Positions 12,743-26,100 of a DNA stretch of 64,000 nt are shown piece by piece (positions within the stretch are counted from its first letter, which is position 1; each line of letters starts with the position of its first letter). The notes beneath the pieces are model-generated. The model searched no databases. It was given only the letters and a program-made list of their open reading frames with translations, and was not told where the DNA came from. The stretch is taken from NCBI GenBank assembly GCA_020631735.1, contig CM036191.1, positions 44,926,562 to 44,990,561 of the forward strand, read 5' to 3'. The translations under genes were made by a program, and so were the position numbers. Source of the stretch: Saccharum officinarum. Its lineage: Eukaryota > Streptophyta > Magnoliopsida > Poales > Poaceae.

Positions 12743-13087
12743 GGAGGTGTTTGGTTCTTTAGTTGCTCCTAAAATTTCTGTCACATCGAATATTCGAATG
12801 CTAATTAGGAGGGCTAAACATGAGCTTATTATAAAACTAATTACACAGATGTAGATTAATTCACGAGACGACTCTATTAAGCCTAATTAATCCATCATTA
12901 GCACATGTTCACCGTAGCATCATATTGTTAAATCGTGGACTAATTAGGCTTAATAGATTTGTCTCGCAAATTAGCCTCCATCTATGTAATTGGTTTTGTA
13001 ATTAATATATATTTAATGCTCCTTATTAGTATCTAAACATTCGATGTGACAGGAATTTTAGGAGCGACTAAAGAACCAAACATAGCC
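12743..13087. mobile_element. Tourist-like (PIF/Harbinger) MITE
   Basis: Long terminal inverted repeats start near GTGTTTGGTTCTTTAG and end CTAAAGAACCAAACATAGCC; the similarity extends to about 40 bp through CTGTCACATCGAAT. The flanks are TAA on both sides (12740-12742 and 13088-13090), fitting the 3-bp target preference of PIF/Harbinger. It has no coding capacity. The same insertion is present at 59595-59938. Confidence 0.8.
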
Positions 13088-13431
13088 TAACATTGTTATT
13101 GGTATGATAATTAAAGTCATGCCCATCCATCTTACTAGTACTCCGTACATGATCAATGACAAACGACGACAGTAGCTGTACTATATTGTATGGGCAGTGT
13201 AGTGACAACCAATCGTGTATTTCGTAGCAGTACTGGCTGCGGGCCATCCATCCTGTCTTCCTAGGCCGACGACCGCTCGGCTCACGGAGTCAGTCACGGT
13301 TCTCCCCCTCCTAACTGATTTATGCGTTCAGTTTACATTTTTTCTAACTTTTATTAGTTCATCATCTTGTATGTTTTTACACGTATAAGTATAGTTTTAA
13401 ATACAAACTTTGCAGGGCTAAAGAAATCTTA

Positions 13432-14042
13432 GCATGTGTTTGGTTTGCGACCAATTGGGTTGGGTTAGGTCCAACTCAGTTTTTTTGGGTTGGGTTCAAC
13501 CCATCTCATGCTTGGTTAGTGGGACGAGGTTGTCCTAGTTTTCTGTTTGGTTTGAAGATAAACTGATGTGGGTTGAGGACCCTGACAAATGGACCCCATG
13601 CGTCATCCTCTTTCTCTTCCCTTTCCCTGCCTTTCTTCTCCCTTGCGCGTCGTGCGCAAGCTCGGTCCCCTGCGCGGCTCCGCCGTCGCGGCCCCGTGGC
13701 CGTCGGTCACCTGCGTGGTGCGGTCGCCGCCGTCCCCCGAGGCCGCAGCCCCTGCTCCTCCACGACCTGGGCGGCTCGGTCCCCTACACGGCGCGGTCGC
13801 CGTCAGCTCGATGCAGGGCGGCTCGGTCGCCGCCGCCCTGGCTCCCCCACGCTCGCATGTCCGGTTGACGCTTCTCCTCCATGCTTGGCTACTGGTGCGA
13901 CGCGCCGCCGTCCTCCGTTGATGCTGCTTTCCCGCTGCAGCGCACGGCCGTCCGCTGCCTTGACGAACTCGAAGAAGAAGCGAGCGCTCGATGTGGGTCC
14001 AACCCACTCCGACACAGTTGGTCGCTCCATCCAAACACACGC
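13432..14042. mobile_element. PIF/Harbinger-type MITE with a GC-rich core
   Basis: The ends are GCATGTGTTTGG and CCAAACACACGC, flanked by TTA on both sides (13429-13431 and 14043-14045). Sister tandem units read straight through the empty site, CTTAGCAAATTG, which confirms an insertion. The core at 13600-13990 is strongly GC-rich and codon-like. It has overlapping Pro/Arg/Ala-rich open frames on both strands that I do not recognise, unlike the AT-rich surroundings. A captured host gene fragment is possible but unproven. The second copy (60283-61008) is about 115 bp longer. Confidence 0.7.
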
Positions 14043-14331
14043 TTAGTAAATTGTGTTATGTTAGAATAGGTGGTGTCACAAATTGTGTTAATTTTTTTTT
14101 ACAAATTGCTAATAACAGCATATATTTTATATCTCCAAGAAGCATAGGTGTTGTATGTTGCTTCACATGAATGGCGAGAAAAATACAGTGCAGTAGTAGC
14201 GTACGCGACTTCCTGCAACACAATTCAACGATTGGTGTCTCGTGCCTCCATGTGTGCAAGCGACTTTAGCGTGGATGTACGTTGGGTTCATGGTGATGTG
14301 ACACTACAATATCGTCGATATTTCCATGTAT

Positions 14332-14572
14332 GGTCTTGTTTAGATTGAAAGTTTTTTTAACTTGATAAATAGTACCACTTTCGTCTTATTTGGCAAATAT
14401 TGTTCAATCGTGGACCAACTAGGCTCAAAAGATTCATCTCGTGATTTCCAACTAAACTGTGTAATTAGTTATTTTTTTACCTACATTTAATACTCCATGC
14501 AAGCGGCTAAAAATTGATGTGATGGAGAGAGAGTGAAAAAACTTAGAATTTGGAGGTGATCTAAATAAGGCC
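14332..14572. mobile_element. Small MITE with GGCC(T)TGTTTAG ends
   Basis: The left end reads GGTCTTGTTTAGATTG (GGCCTCGTTTAG in the second copy at 61298) and the right end CTAAATAAGGCC, giving imperfect terminal inverted repeats. The 241-bp element is AT-rich and non-coding. This end type is common among short Tourist-like MITEs of grasses; superfamily placement is by resemblance. Confidence 0.6.
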
Positions 14573-15100
14573 TAAATGCGAGATAGTACAATTTATATAT
14601 ACTACCTCCGTCGTAGGAAGAAAGCAACGGTAGGAATGGTCAAAATCAAACTATTTAATCTTAATAAATATTTATACCCCTAATAACTATATTTAACATA
14701 AAATATATGAACATAATTTCCCAATTGGTATTTATTGGGTACTATAATTATCAATATTTTTTTATAGATTTGATTAATAAAAATACAATTTTTCTTGGGA
14801 TAGATAGGCTCTAGTGATCAATGCTACCGGCTGGCATCAATGAGGCCAGGGAGACGGATGCCACTAGCTCCGGACCCAACATCAAAGACTTGACCAGCTC
14901 CTGCCGTAGTGGCCGGTATACCCATTAGCACGTCAATGATCCCCAACACACAGACACTGGTTTGAATGTTGAATCGACTGCCAAAAGCCATTATTGATCA
15001 GACAGTAAGATGGGTGGTTGTCCGCTGGGAAAGCAGTGACGTGCTGTAATGTATATTGGTGCATGTCAGCTGGGCGCATGCAGTGAGGTGCGGTAATGCA
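14573..15100. other. Non-coding stretch; duplication block ends at 14862
   Basis: 14590-14862 is AT-rich and matches 61555-61829. Positions about 14735-14855 also resemble 22450-22600, just upstream of the NBS-LRR gene. At 14862 the similarity to copy 2 stops because a transposable element begins there in copy 2. 14863-15100 has no gene that I can recognise. Confidence 0.6.
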
Positions 15101-15276
15101 CTCCCTTCCTCCTAGACAAAGCGTAGCTTTAATAAAATATATAGTAAATAATTAGTATCATTAGATAAATTGTTAAATCTATTATTATTAAAAAAATTCT
15201 TAAAAAATTCTAATATATTTTACAAACCTTATCAAACATATTGCCCAACATGAATATCATATGGACACGGAGGGAG
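15101..15276. mobile_element. Stowaway-like MITE
   Basis: It begins CTCCCTTCCTCC and ends ACACGGAGGGAG followed by TA, with an AT-rich 150-bp interior. This is the usual Stowaway (Tc1/Mariner) end pair. The left TA flank is not intact (CA), so the element is old or the edge is off by a base. Confidence 0.65.
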
Positions 15277-15429
15277 TACACAACTGCCCCTGTACACAAC
15301 CGAGAACGACAATACATGGCCTGGGTATAGTTTTTAGCTAGTACTGCTGGACCCCACAGACTTCACATACTCGGCTTACGGTGTCTCCCTGCTTTGTTGT
15401 TTGCTCTTGTTATCAAGCAGTATTTATGT

Positions 15430-17430
15430 AGTTGTTCTGCTTTACAATAAAAGTACATTTTTTACGGTTATAGTATCAATATAGATATGTGATGAGAATT
15501 TAACATAGAGGCATGTTAAGTCTTCTAGAGAGATGAAGTTGACCGTCAGATCCTCCGACCGATCCCATGGATTGCTCAGGCCTGCACCCATCAAGTATGC
15601 TTGCACGTACCCTCTGGAAGGACACAGGATGAGCCCGAGCACCCCCGCTACCACCACTCAAGGCTGGGGGGCTTGGCCACGGCCGTAGGCCAACGAGCGT
15701 TGGTGGCCCGAGCCTGACCTCCGCTCAACGTCCGCCTGAGCCAATGCCCAGATGGCAACCAGAGTTCCGAGCCATCTACTACGATTTGGTTCAGGAAGTA
15801 GCCAGGCGCCCAGGGCCCGGCGGGTACGGAGATGCTCCGCCTTCTGTCCATTCCACGGGCGCGGGGCCCTATTGGCCACTCTCTCGGTCGGGTCATGCAA
15901 CCATCGTGACACAACAAGACAAGGGACTTCACTAGCTCTAGGGACGGATGGATCCCGGGCCTGCTCGTCAGCCCCTCCAGGTGGGGGCTCATTGCAGGCC
16001 AAGGAAGCCTCAAGAAGGTTCAACAGAGGGAGGCCACGCTGCAACAGGCAGCCCCAGAGAGTCAACCGCCATAATGGAGCTAGACAATAGGGTGAGGGGC
16101 ACGGTTACGACACTGTCGGATCCCCCTTCGTGACAAGGCGATGTCCACCAATGCCGCAACAGAGGACACATGCACCTAGTGCATGCATGGACTATAGACT
16201 GGAACTAAACCGACTTGTACACCGTACCCTTCTCAAAATATAAGGGGGCACGTCTCCCTTTCGATTGGATCCCCTATTCCGAATCAGCCCCAACTCAAGG
16301 AGGTCTGGATTCCAATCTGGCCCAACACCGAGGGACCAAGGAAGAACATCGATAAACTCTAGGATAGCACAGAGCAATCCCCTACTATCATGGGGTTGGA
16401 ACCATGGCAAACATTGTTGCTCAAGTCGGTGTCAGAGTACGTGTCTCCGGTGGCTCGGGAGGACACAAGAACACAAGAATCATAGAGGGGACGCAACGGT
16501 TTATCTTGGTTCGGGCCGATCGATGCCCTACGTCCAACAGCTGATGGTCCTTATACTCAAGAGCACCCAAAATTGGGGGGTTACAACAGAGTATACAGGA
16601 CAAAGTGAGAGATTTGGTAGGGGGTTAGCTCGGTGCTAATCCTGAGGTTGCCTCGCCACCAATGGAGCCTTCCCCTTCGTCGGAGAGGAGAAAGACAACG
16701 GGTGCAGTGGAGGAGCTCTCGGTGCCCCTCTTGGGTTGCTCTGCTCTCGGTGCTGAGCAGGAGCGGATCGGTGAGGAATGGAATGATCTCTCTGGGATCA
16801 TCCTCCTCCCTCTTTGATGGATCCGACCTCCCCTTGATATTCTGAGGTAGGTTAGGTACATGGCAGTTGGTGGGATGAGTCTATGGTCTACATGCACCGG
16901 AGTCCAGGAGGGTCTTGCAACGCGCTCTGTGGACCGAGGCGATGTCATGAAGTAGAAGAAGCCTGGGCATCGTCCGGCTATTCTGTTCTGACACTCTGCG
17001 TGTCAGGCTATGTCGGCTTAGACCGGCCTCCCTCAGGTGCGCCTTCTGGAGGCTTCTTGGTGGCGAAGGAGGCCGGCTTGAGGGCTGACACACAGGCCCA
17101 GGAGCCCCCATGCCCCTGGAGGCCATGGAAGGGTTTGTCTTCTTGTGTGATGCCCCGTGCGTGACCCTGTCGGGGGAGCGACCGACAGCGCCGCGCCTAA
17201 GGGGCAGCGCCTAGGAGCCACCGAGCCTCGATGGCTCGGGGCGTGTCTGCTTGCGCCCGTGCCTTGGCTGGCACCGTAAGCCGGGCGGGATCCAAGGATA
17301 GGGTCTACGCTCCTCGTCGCCGGGAGCCTGAGGCCAGGAGAGCCCCTGAGCCTTGAGCAGAGGCTGCGGCGTCCAGGCTCGGCCAGATTCCTTGGCCTGA
17401 GGGTGCATGTGAGCGTACCCGATGGATATA
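15430..17430. mobile_element. GC-rich retroelement-like remnant, no intact gene
   Basis: This stretch is much more GC-rich than its surroundings and has many overlapping open frames of 60-135 codons on both strands, none with a recognisable domain. Part of it (about 16430-16640) has the look of a grass gypsy LTR: a GTGTCTCCGGTGG-type segment, then a GGTTCGGGCCG segment and a GGGGGTTACAACAG segment. I therefore read it as decayed LTR-element sequence. It is not duplicated in the window. 15277-15429 shows nothing identifiable. Confidence 0.35.
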
Positions 17431-20400
17431 GAGCCGGTAGTCCTAGCGATCCGGAGCGTCGGTCAACCTTTTTTCGAGACTTTCAAAACTTAGTTAGGAT
17501 TCTCCGTCACCTACCAATCTCTCTTGATTTCCACCACTATAATAATGCACCGATTGGCAATCTTAGAAAAACCTTCAATGAACCTCTGATAATATCCAGC
17601 CATTCCTAGGAAACTTCGGACTTCACTTACATCCTGAGGCAGATTCCAACTCAAACATCACTAACCTTCTTAGGATCCACAACTACTCCGCCATTAGAGA
17701 TAACATGACCAAGAAAAGAGACTTCCTTCAGCCAGAACTTACACTTGCTTAGTTTAGCATACAGTTGATGTTCTCTAAGTTTCTGCAGAACTAATCTCAA
17801 ATGCTCTTCATGTTCTGCTCTATTTTGGAGAAGACCAGAATATCGTCAATGAAGACCACAACAAACCTATCGAGATACTCCATAAACACCTTATTCATCA
17901 TATACATGAAGTATGCAGGGGCATTAGTCAATCTAAAAGACATAACTGTGTACTCATATAATCCATACCGAGTAGTAAAGGCAGTCTTGGGAATGTCCGA
18001 TGAACGAATCCTCAACTGATGATAACCAGAGCAAAGATCAATCTTAGTGAACACATAAGCACCCCATAATTGATCAAACAGATCATCAATTCTAGCAAAG
18101 GATACTTGTTCTTGATGGTTACCTCATTGAGAGAGCGATAATCCACACACATCCTTTGTGTACCATCTTTCTTATCAACAAATATAACTAGGGCTCCCCA
18201 TGGTGAAGAACTAGGACGCATGAAACCTTTATCCTGTAGCTCCTTTAGCTGTTTCTTAAGTTCTTCTAGCTCATTGACTCCCATCCGATATGGTCTCTTG
18301 CCATAGGTGTAGTTCTAGGCAAAAGCTCAATAATAAACTCAATATCACGATCTGGCGGCATATCCAACAAATCATCAGGAAAACATCTAGAAACTCATTA
18401 ACAACCTTGGTCTTATCCACGGTTGCACCATTCATCTAATTAGCACTGCACACCTCGCTTGTCATTGTAGTTGCCTTGCATATAACTTCTTCTCATGACT
18501 TGGATGTCAAGTGTACTGTACCATTCTCACATTGGACAATAGCCTTTCGTGGATTTAGCCAATCCATTCCAAGAATTACATCTATGCTTGAAGACTTCAA
18601 CACAATCGGATTTGCCAAAAACTCTACCCCCTTATTCCAACTCTTACACTGGGACACATTAGAGTAGCTTGCATATCCCCCACAAGGTGAGTCAACTAAC
18701 ATCTGTTACCTCATAGAACACTTTGGTATATTGTGCTCCTTAACAAAACGATGTGCAATGAAGGAATGTAAAGCTCCAGAATCAAACAAAACTGATGCAA
18801 GGCTAGAGATTGATTAGACACATGCAAAACAAACATCTCGGGCTTCTTGTGCAAATTTTATTGTCACATAATTAACTCTGCCTTGCACATGGTTCCGCTG
18901 TTTGTGGTTTACATTCTAGGGCTGCTGCTTGTTCGGCTTCATCGGGCACTAACTTGCATAGTGACCGGGTTCACCATAGTGGTAGCACTTCTTGCCTGAA
19001 GGGAGAGTGTTGGGAACACTATCCTTCATTGGAGAGTTGATGAGGGTTCCTGGGGTGGACTCTGGTTCACATACTACTGCTCTTGCTGGTATTGAGGAGT
19101 TGTTGAGGAGGATCAAAATCCCACTGTGTAGTTGGTTCCTGGTACCTTTGCCAAAATTCTTGTGGGGGAGTGTAGCGGGGCGTGTGTTGCTACCTACAGA
19201 TTGGCTTTGAATTCTCGTTTACTTCTCTTCCATCTCCCGACGCTTGTTCTCAATCAAAATGGCCCTATTCACCAAAGTTTGGAAGTCAGGATACACAACA
19301 ATCATCAACTACGGTTGAAGTTCATCAATCAATCCCTTCAAGAAACGTTTTGTTTCTTGGCATCATAACCACTCTCTGGAGCATAACATGACAGCTGAGT
19401 GAACTTGTTACGATACTCACACACTATCATGGAGCCTTGCTTCAAGTTGAGGAACTCCTCCACCTTGATCTCCACCAAACCTTCTGGAACATGATAAGAT
19501 CTAAAATCAGTCTTGAAATCTTCCCAACAAATCTGATTTACATCTTTCTCAATCTGAAATAATTCCCACCAGTCTGAAACTGCTCCTTGAAGTTGACCGG
19601 AAGCATAAAGCACTTTCTGATGGTCATTACACTGAGCTATGTTAAGTTGTCGCTCCACTACTCTAATCTAGTCATCAGCTTCTAGTGGGTCGCTTGCATG
19701 AGAGAATGTCGGTGGATGTCCCTTCATAAATTCACCACGCTTGTCCTTGATGGTGCTTGATGTGGGTTGATGCATACATTCTTAACAAAGGTCTGTAGCA
19801 ATTGAGTCTATATCATCATAGATTGCTCTATAGTTGGAGGATTTGGTGGCGGTGGATTAGCATTGGGGACATTCCTTCTGGCATCACGTGAAGCACTTCT
19901 CCTGGTGGAAACCATTTGTTGCAATATTTAGCACAATTATTGGTTGTAATCCATGATCCGGAAGTAGTTCACATGATAAACAATCAATCTAAATTTTCTG
20001 GACGAGAACTACCAGTAGCAGTTCAGAAAGACAGCCATATCTCAAGTTCCAGAAATCATATGAAGGCGTTCCTTATTTGGCTAGAAAGCTTATGAAATTC
20101 TCTACAACTTTTGTATAGAGTACCTTGCCAGATTCTCAGGTTACATTAGTCGGAAACAGAACACAATCCAAAACTGTTCAGACTCCCAGACAGTGAAGAA
20201 ACTTCAATTTGTAGAGGTCATAACTCCCAAACCATAATAGATTGAAGGTGATTCCAGTGGCATATGAAATACAGAAGTCTTTTCATCCACTTTCATGACT
20301 TTTGGGCATCTACCTTTGAAGATATAACCCGATGAACACTGACTGCTCAGAAAACACAATGCTCAGAGATGAGAAAAACCAACCCAACTATCTAATCATT

Positions 20401-20816
20401 GGTCCTTACGCCTTTTATGTAAATATGAAATTGTGAGCATACACAATGTCATTGCAATTATTACAAAGATCTGCATGAAACAACATTTCAATTAAAGGTT
20501 CACAATTCAAGCATTAGGACTTGACTCTATGTTACTAGCATTCTTGTTGTATCAAGGTTCAAAACTCTACAGCTTCCCTTCATTTTGCGCAAGAATGTGG
20601 TAAGTGATAGCTCTAAAAGCAACTCAAAGCAAGGATGGAGATAGGAATAAGAATTTGTAGCAAAAAGGAGGAGATGAACAGCAAAGACAAGAATATAGCA
20701 TAGAAGAAAATAGCAAGGTTTATAGATCAAGGATTTCATGGCAAATTCTGAACCTTAAAGCGACCATTTTCTAACTAGGCTTGCGTCCTACAGTCGACAT
20801 AGCTTTGATACCACTT
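17430..20816 (-). pseudogene. Ty3/gypsy internal region (RT, protease, gag), noisy copy
   Basis: On the minus strand the order is 5' leader (to 20816), gag (19658-19338), protease-like segment with ILGMDWL (18702-18493), and reverse transcriptase fragments (18284-18012 and 18054-17797) with the FIDD active-site motif. The whole segment matches 39745-43183. It carries many extra single-base losses in short homopolymers, and its left 130 bp (17430-17560) aligns only with scattered mismatches. In-frame stops of the other copy are shared, so this is the same dead element with added noise, probably from unpolished reads. Confidence 0.8.
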
Positions 20817-22303
20817 TGTCACACCCAGTTTTAAGAACAAAACTAGGTACATCCCATATGTGTGCCCAGGATTTCAATTCACAAATATAGTTACAAATGA
20901 AGGGTAATATTAAAGACAATGCCTTTATTACATAGTGCATGAATATTTGTACAAATGACATAGTCTTACTTTATAGTATATACTTTAACTCTACTCTTCT
21001 AGCGAAGCCTCCAACACCACAGGAATCATCAACTGGTTGATCACAAGCCTAACACCTCTTGAAAACTCCACCGAAGAACCTCCATCTGGTACCCATCTGG
21101 GATTTTGCCAAAGTATTGAAATAAAAGAAACGTAAGCTACTACCGCTTAGTAAGCATAACATGAGGGGATGCAGGCTCAAAAGGCTTGACATGACTAAAC
21201 TGCGGTAAGCACTTTTAGTTGGTCATATTTTATTATTAATCATAAGTTGCAAAGTTATGCTTAGGCTACCAAATATGACTGGTTAGAGATATTGTCAATT
21301 TTAATCATAACCCAAACCATCCGAGTAACGAACTATTTAGTAAGGATCCAGGCGCTCGTGTACGTGAGCACGACTGATACACCAGTTTTACACTCTGCAG
21401 AGGTTGTACACTTTCAACATGAGTCGTGTTGCCCATATGCCTAGGTTAATTACTCCCAAAACACTTCCAAGGTGCGCAAGCAGGGTACACTACGAAGCTT
21501 TTCCCCAGTTGTTCTAATAAGGAGCAGCCACTAAGGATTCATCTCCCAAGTGTTATGGAGTCATCTCCATTGGCACTAATACTCGCAGTATAGTACACAC
21601 CCTGGGATGAGATCCATACCTAGCCTGATATGCCCCTCTTGCCTTTTGGTAAGCTGCTACAAACTAGAAAGAGCAAGTACTGGACTAAGACCAGAGCCAT
21701 GTGGTCCTCATTGTTGTACTTTAAAGTCCTGGGTTGCCACATAAAGATGAGTCCTTATGGAGAGAAACTAGAGCACCATAAGAAAAGGCCCAATGCTCTA
21801 GCCCCTTGTTCTATGTTGCTAAAAAACATCTTTTAATACCATGTTGCATATATCTTTAATTGTATTCTTTAATCAATATTAGTTGGAGCAAACTGAGCAT
21901 ACTACCCACGTGCAAAACCCATAGGTAATCAAGGACAGGATAATCAAAATCAAGGTAAATAGACTCCAAGCAGTTCATTAACATATGCATATGAATTGAG
22001 ATTGCATTAAAGTGAATAGGTAACAAGGAGCCTCATATTATACTTGCCTTAAACAAGTGTCGCTGCCGGTCTTGATCTTCAAAGAGTTGCTCTAGACCAC
22101 CAACACAAAACTCATTGTCTACTCGAGATCAAACTACACCACAGAGGCATCCATACATACATGCATAGCAAACAAACATAAGCTAATTAGAACAATACAC
22201 CAAACAGTAGAAATAGAAGTTAAAAAGGTTTTAAAACTGTTATACACGTTGCAACATGCACACAGGGCGCGAAGATCACAAAAATCGGAGTTAAGACAAA
22301 GAA
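20817..22303 (-). mobile_element. Ty3/gypsy LTR, cut by the assembly gap
   Basis: The LTR starts TGTCACACCCAG, directly after a minus-strand primer-binding site at 20802-20813 (complement of TGGTATCAAAGC) and a 3-bp spacer. It matches the first half of the complete right LTR (43184 to about 44672) and stops at the N run. Several single-base deletions relative to that copy are visible. Confidence 0.85.
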
Positions 22304-22403
22304 NNNNNNNNNNNNNNNNNNNNNNNNNNNNNNNNNNNNNNNNNNNNNNNNNNNNNNNNNNNNNNNNNNNNNNNNNNNNNNNNNNNNNNNNNNNNNNNNN
22401 NNN
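22304..22403. other. Assembly gap of 100 N
   Basis: Exactly 100 unknown bases, the conventional placeholder for a scaffold gap of unknown size. The sequence on the left is inside a gypsy LTR and the sequence on the right is unrelated, so the join is not verified. Confidence 0.99.
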
Positions 22404-23021
22404 TTGGACCAGCGGTGTGTGGTCCGGCGGGCATCCCCTGGCAATCAAATGGTATTATAAATATTAATATTTTTTTTACAGATTTGATTAAAAAAATTAT
22501 AATTTTTTGTGGGGACAGAGGTAGGTTTCTCGTGATGAATGCTAGCGGCTGGTAATCCGGTGGGCACTCACACCACACTGCAGTATATATGAGGCCAGGG
22601 CGTACGTGTAGATTGTCCACTAAACTTTTACTTTAGTTAATTTTGACCGTATTATTTTTTCAATAAAATTTTTAGATACTTCAAAAATTTCAGAATATAT
22701 GATTCTTCAATAAATGTACTTCGTTAGTGTTATATACTTTGAAGTATCTCAATTTATTTCTATGAAAAAGTTGGATAGTAATATTAAAGGCCTATTTGGA
22801 ATGCAGAAATCTTTTTTCTGTTCGCACTTTTTTTATGTAAAATTGAACTGATTCCTCTAAAAAGTCCTACGCAACTACTGTAAAATTCCTACGTTCAAAA
22901 CAAGTTTAAAAGGTCGTTTTTTTTTAAAAAAAGAGAGCCAATAGTAATCTTGGTGGGGATGGATGAGCTGGCAATGCGCGGGATGGAGCGCTTGAGAGAG
23001 AAAGCTCCAGCTACTGCCACG
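22404..23021. other. Upstream region of the NBS-LRR gene
   Basis: No gene is seen. 22450-22600 resembles 14735-14855 and its copy at 61700-61829. Shared features are a TTACAGATTTGATTAA-like stretch followed by GCTAGCGGCTGG and GAGGCCAGGG. This suggests the tandem blocks and this region descend from the same upstream sequence. 22620-22790 is AT-rich with no assignable element. Confidence 0.5.
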
Positions 23022-23030
23022 TTTTATATC
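23022..23030 (+). promoter_or_regulatory. Candidate TATA box of the NBS-LRR gene
   Basis: TTTTATATC lies about 100 bp before the chosen ATG at 23124 and is followed by a CA-rich leader without upstream ATG clutter. The spacing suits a start of transcription near 23055. It is a motif match only. Confidence 0.35.
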
Positions 23031-23123
23031 ATCCTCAACCCATGCTAGCGATATACCTGCATCCTCACTTGCACAACGCAGGAAGCACATACACCAAGAA
23101 TCAAGCAACCAACCTTGAGAGCC

Positions 23124-26100
23124 ATGGAGCTGGTAACTGGGGCCATGGGCAGCCTAATCCCCAAGCTCAAGGACCTGCTCAAGGACGAGTACAACCTGCA
23201 GATGGGGGTGAAGGATCAAGTCAGGTCTCTCGAGCTGGAGCTCGAGAGTGCCCACGCCACGCTCCGCAAGGTGGCCCAGGTGCAACCAGATCAGCTTGAC
23301 GAGCTCGTCAAGATCTGGGCACGTGATGTTCGGGAGGCGTCCTACAATATGGAGGACATCCTCGACACCTTCCTTGTGCGTGTCGAGGATGACCAGGATA
23401 GTGTCGTCAAACGTCTCAGAGAGATTATGACTGGGCTGTTCAAGAAGATCATTGAGCGCCACAAGATCGCTGGTGCCATTGAGAAGATCAGAAAAAATCT
23501 CCAGGAGGTGATAGACCGGCGTGGTAGATACACTGTCGACAGCATTGTGGCAAAGCCTGCAGCATCATCTCAGACTGCCGATCCTCGCCTTAATGCCCTG
23601 TACAGAGAAGCCTCACAGATCATTGCATCGACAAGTCAAGCGCTGATCTTATATCCATGCTGTTGCCCAAGGAGGACGACGAGTCCGACAAGAAGATGAA
23701 GATTGTTTCTGTTGTGGGAGTTGGTGGGCTTGGCAAAACTACTCTTGCCAAGGCAGTGTATGATAAGCATAAATCCTTGTTTGGCTATGGGGCTTTTGTT
23801 CCGGTTGGCCAAGATTCGGACGTGAAGAAAGTTTTCCGAGACATTCTTATAGATCTTGATAAGGACAAATACACAGATTTGAAATACACAACGTTGGATG
23901 AAAGGCAGCTCATCAACGAGCTCCATGATTTCCTTGGAGCAAAGAGGTACCAAAGAATAAGCCACCCAATGATTTTGCACTAATTTTTTTATTTGAAAGC
24001 CTTCGGGCAAAACTTTATTGATTTAATAATATGATGCATCATTTACAAGTAATTGGAGGATAGAATTAGGGGGTCATCTATCCAAACAAAAGAACTCTTC
24101 TCTACCAAGGCTTGCCACGCTAATTCATGGGAAACTGAATTACATTCCCTATTACAATGGCTAATAGAAATAGCAGCAAACTCTTCCCAGTGCTAGCAAC
24201 ACTCATCGTAAATTGCTGCTGCTGCCGTGGCTGAAAACCCTCCTTCCTTCGTTGTTGTGAAAACTTACAGGCAGTCGGCTTGAATCTCAACGCGACTACA
24301 GCCAATTTGTTGAGCCTGTAAAAGTCTGTTCCTAAGAGCAAAAGCTTCTGCCATAGGTGCGTCCACCACTTGTGGAATATAGCTGTGTGCCGCTGCGATG
24401 AACCCACCTGCTGCATCTCTGATAACTGCGCCCATGCTTCCAGCCCCCAAGCCGCATTATAAGAAGCATCAACATTAATCATTAGAAAGCCTCTGAAGGT
24501 TTCTTCCAATTATTGTTTAGCACAATATGTTTCTTTCCCGCCAAAGCATAGTTTGTTGTGATTGCTGAAATTGAAATAGCCGATCTTGATGCATTCTGAA
24601 TATCCTCACACCATGAACTACTTGCCTCCGCTGCCACCAATGATTTTGCACTAATTTATGTACTACTAGCATGGTCCCAATATTTTCTCATGCTTTATTT
24701 ATGTGCTTGAAGCCTTCTTATTTTTAAAGATACGAACCAAAAAAACATGAAAATGATGGTGGTGGCTAAGAGGGGTCCGGATTTTTAGAGTTTTGGGCAT
24801 CTAGAGGTCGGTTTGGGTTGACAAGTACAAGGAGAGACTGGGGAAGTTGATAGATCAGTGTAGGAAGCTTGTGATGGGTGGATCAGTCAGCTGTGGCACC
24901 GCCTGCATTGGACGGTGGAAAAAATGGTTGACATAATTGATAGTCACTGTCGGAGTATCACTACCGGATGCTTTGGAACCATCAGTGATAGAGTATCACT
25001 GTCGCTTTGTGGCTTCCACTGATAGCGATAAGATAGCCAGGTTTGTGGATTGAACCACTAGTGATAGACCGTTTTAAATAAAATTACGACTTTTTCTTTT
25101 GAGACCGGATCTAGATAAACTTTATATCGATATTCTAGATTTTAAAGAGATATATACAATTTTGTAGTTGGCAACTTTTCAATCTAAGATGATTTACAAG
25201 TCCAATATTCAATATAAGCTCTTTGATCAGATTTGAAATGATTTACAATGTCAAACAGAGACAAAGTCAAATCAAAGTTGTAATACTCAACAAGACCTAC
25301 AATTTTGCAGTTAACAACTTTTTCGTTTGAGATCGTTTGGATTGTCAAATGTAGAATACAAGATTAAGAATTGTGTAGTTAAATGAACAGCATCAGTTGT
25401 ACGGTCACATGTGTTGCGTACCTCAGCTGGTACAGGTGCTTGGAAAACGTGAACACTGAGGTCTTCTCCGCCTGGTTTAGAACCCCATCACGACCGATAG
25501 CCCACTGCCGGATTGGATACCGCGTTCTGACTCAGCAGTGATCAACAATTCTAGCGTAGTAAACAGTGGGGCACCTACAAAATTATGTGATCAGTGTGAC
25601 GGTTTATCATATACACTTTGAAAGATTAAAGTATTAAATAAAAACCAAATGTACCTAGCATAGTATAACCGGTGCCACAGTGCAATCAAAATATTTTAGT
25701 TTAATTCCAGAAGGAATCAAGCCTAACTCTAATTTAAAGCTATTGATTTCAATACTACACTTTGATATGTTATTGGTATTTTCCTGAAGGCGTTACGAAC
25801 TCTTTGTACTCCCTCTTTTCTATTTTACAAGGCACACACATATGAAGAGTCAAACTTTAAAATCTTTAACCAATAATAATTTGACGAACAATTTCAATTA
25901 TTATAATATAAACTTGATATGGTCAGATTTATAATTAAATGCAATATCAGATTGTCATAATTTTATAAGTATTAAAAATATAATATTAATAAATGAATGG
26001 TTAAAGTATAATTTGGAAGACCATGTCATGTTCAGTTGCGTCTTATAAAAGAGAATAGAGGTAGTACTAATAAGTGTTGGGTTGTTAGAAAGATTATGGA

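Noticed and set aside
13566..14046. Pro/Arg/Ala-rich frames in the MITE core
   Set aside because: Open on both strands and in several frames, as expected from GC-rich sequence; no recognisable product, though capture of a gene piece is kept as a finding.
15648..17408. Overlapping frames of 60-135 codons in the GC-rich region
   Set aside because: No motif; the context is retroelement-like.
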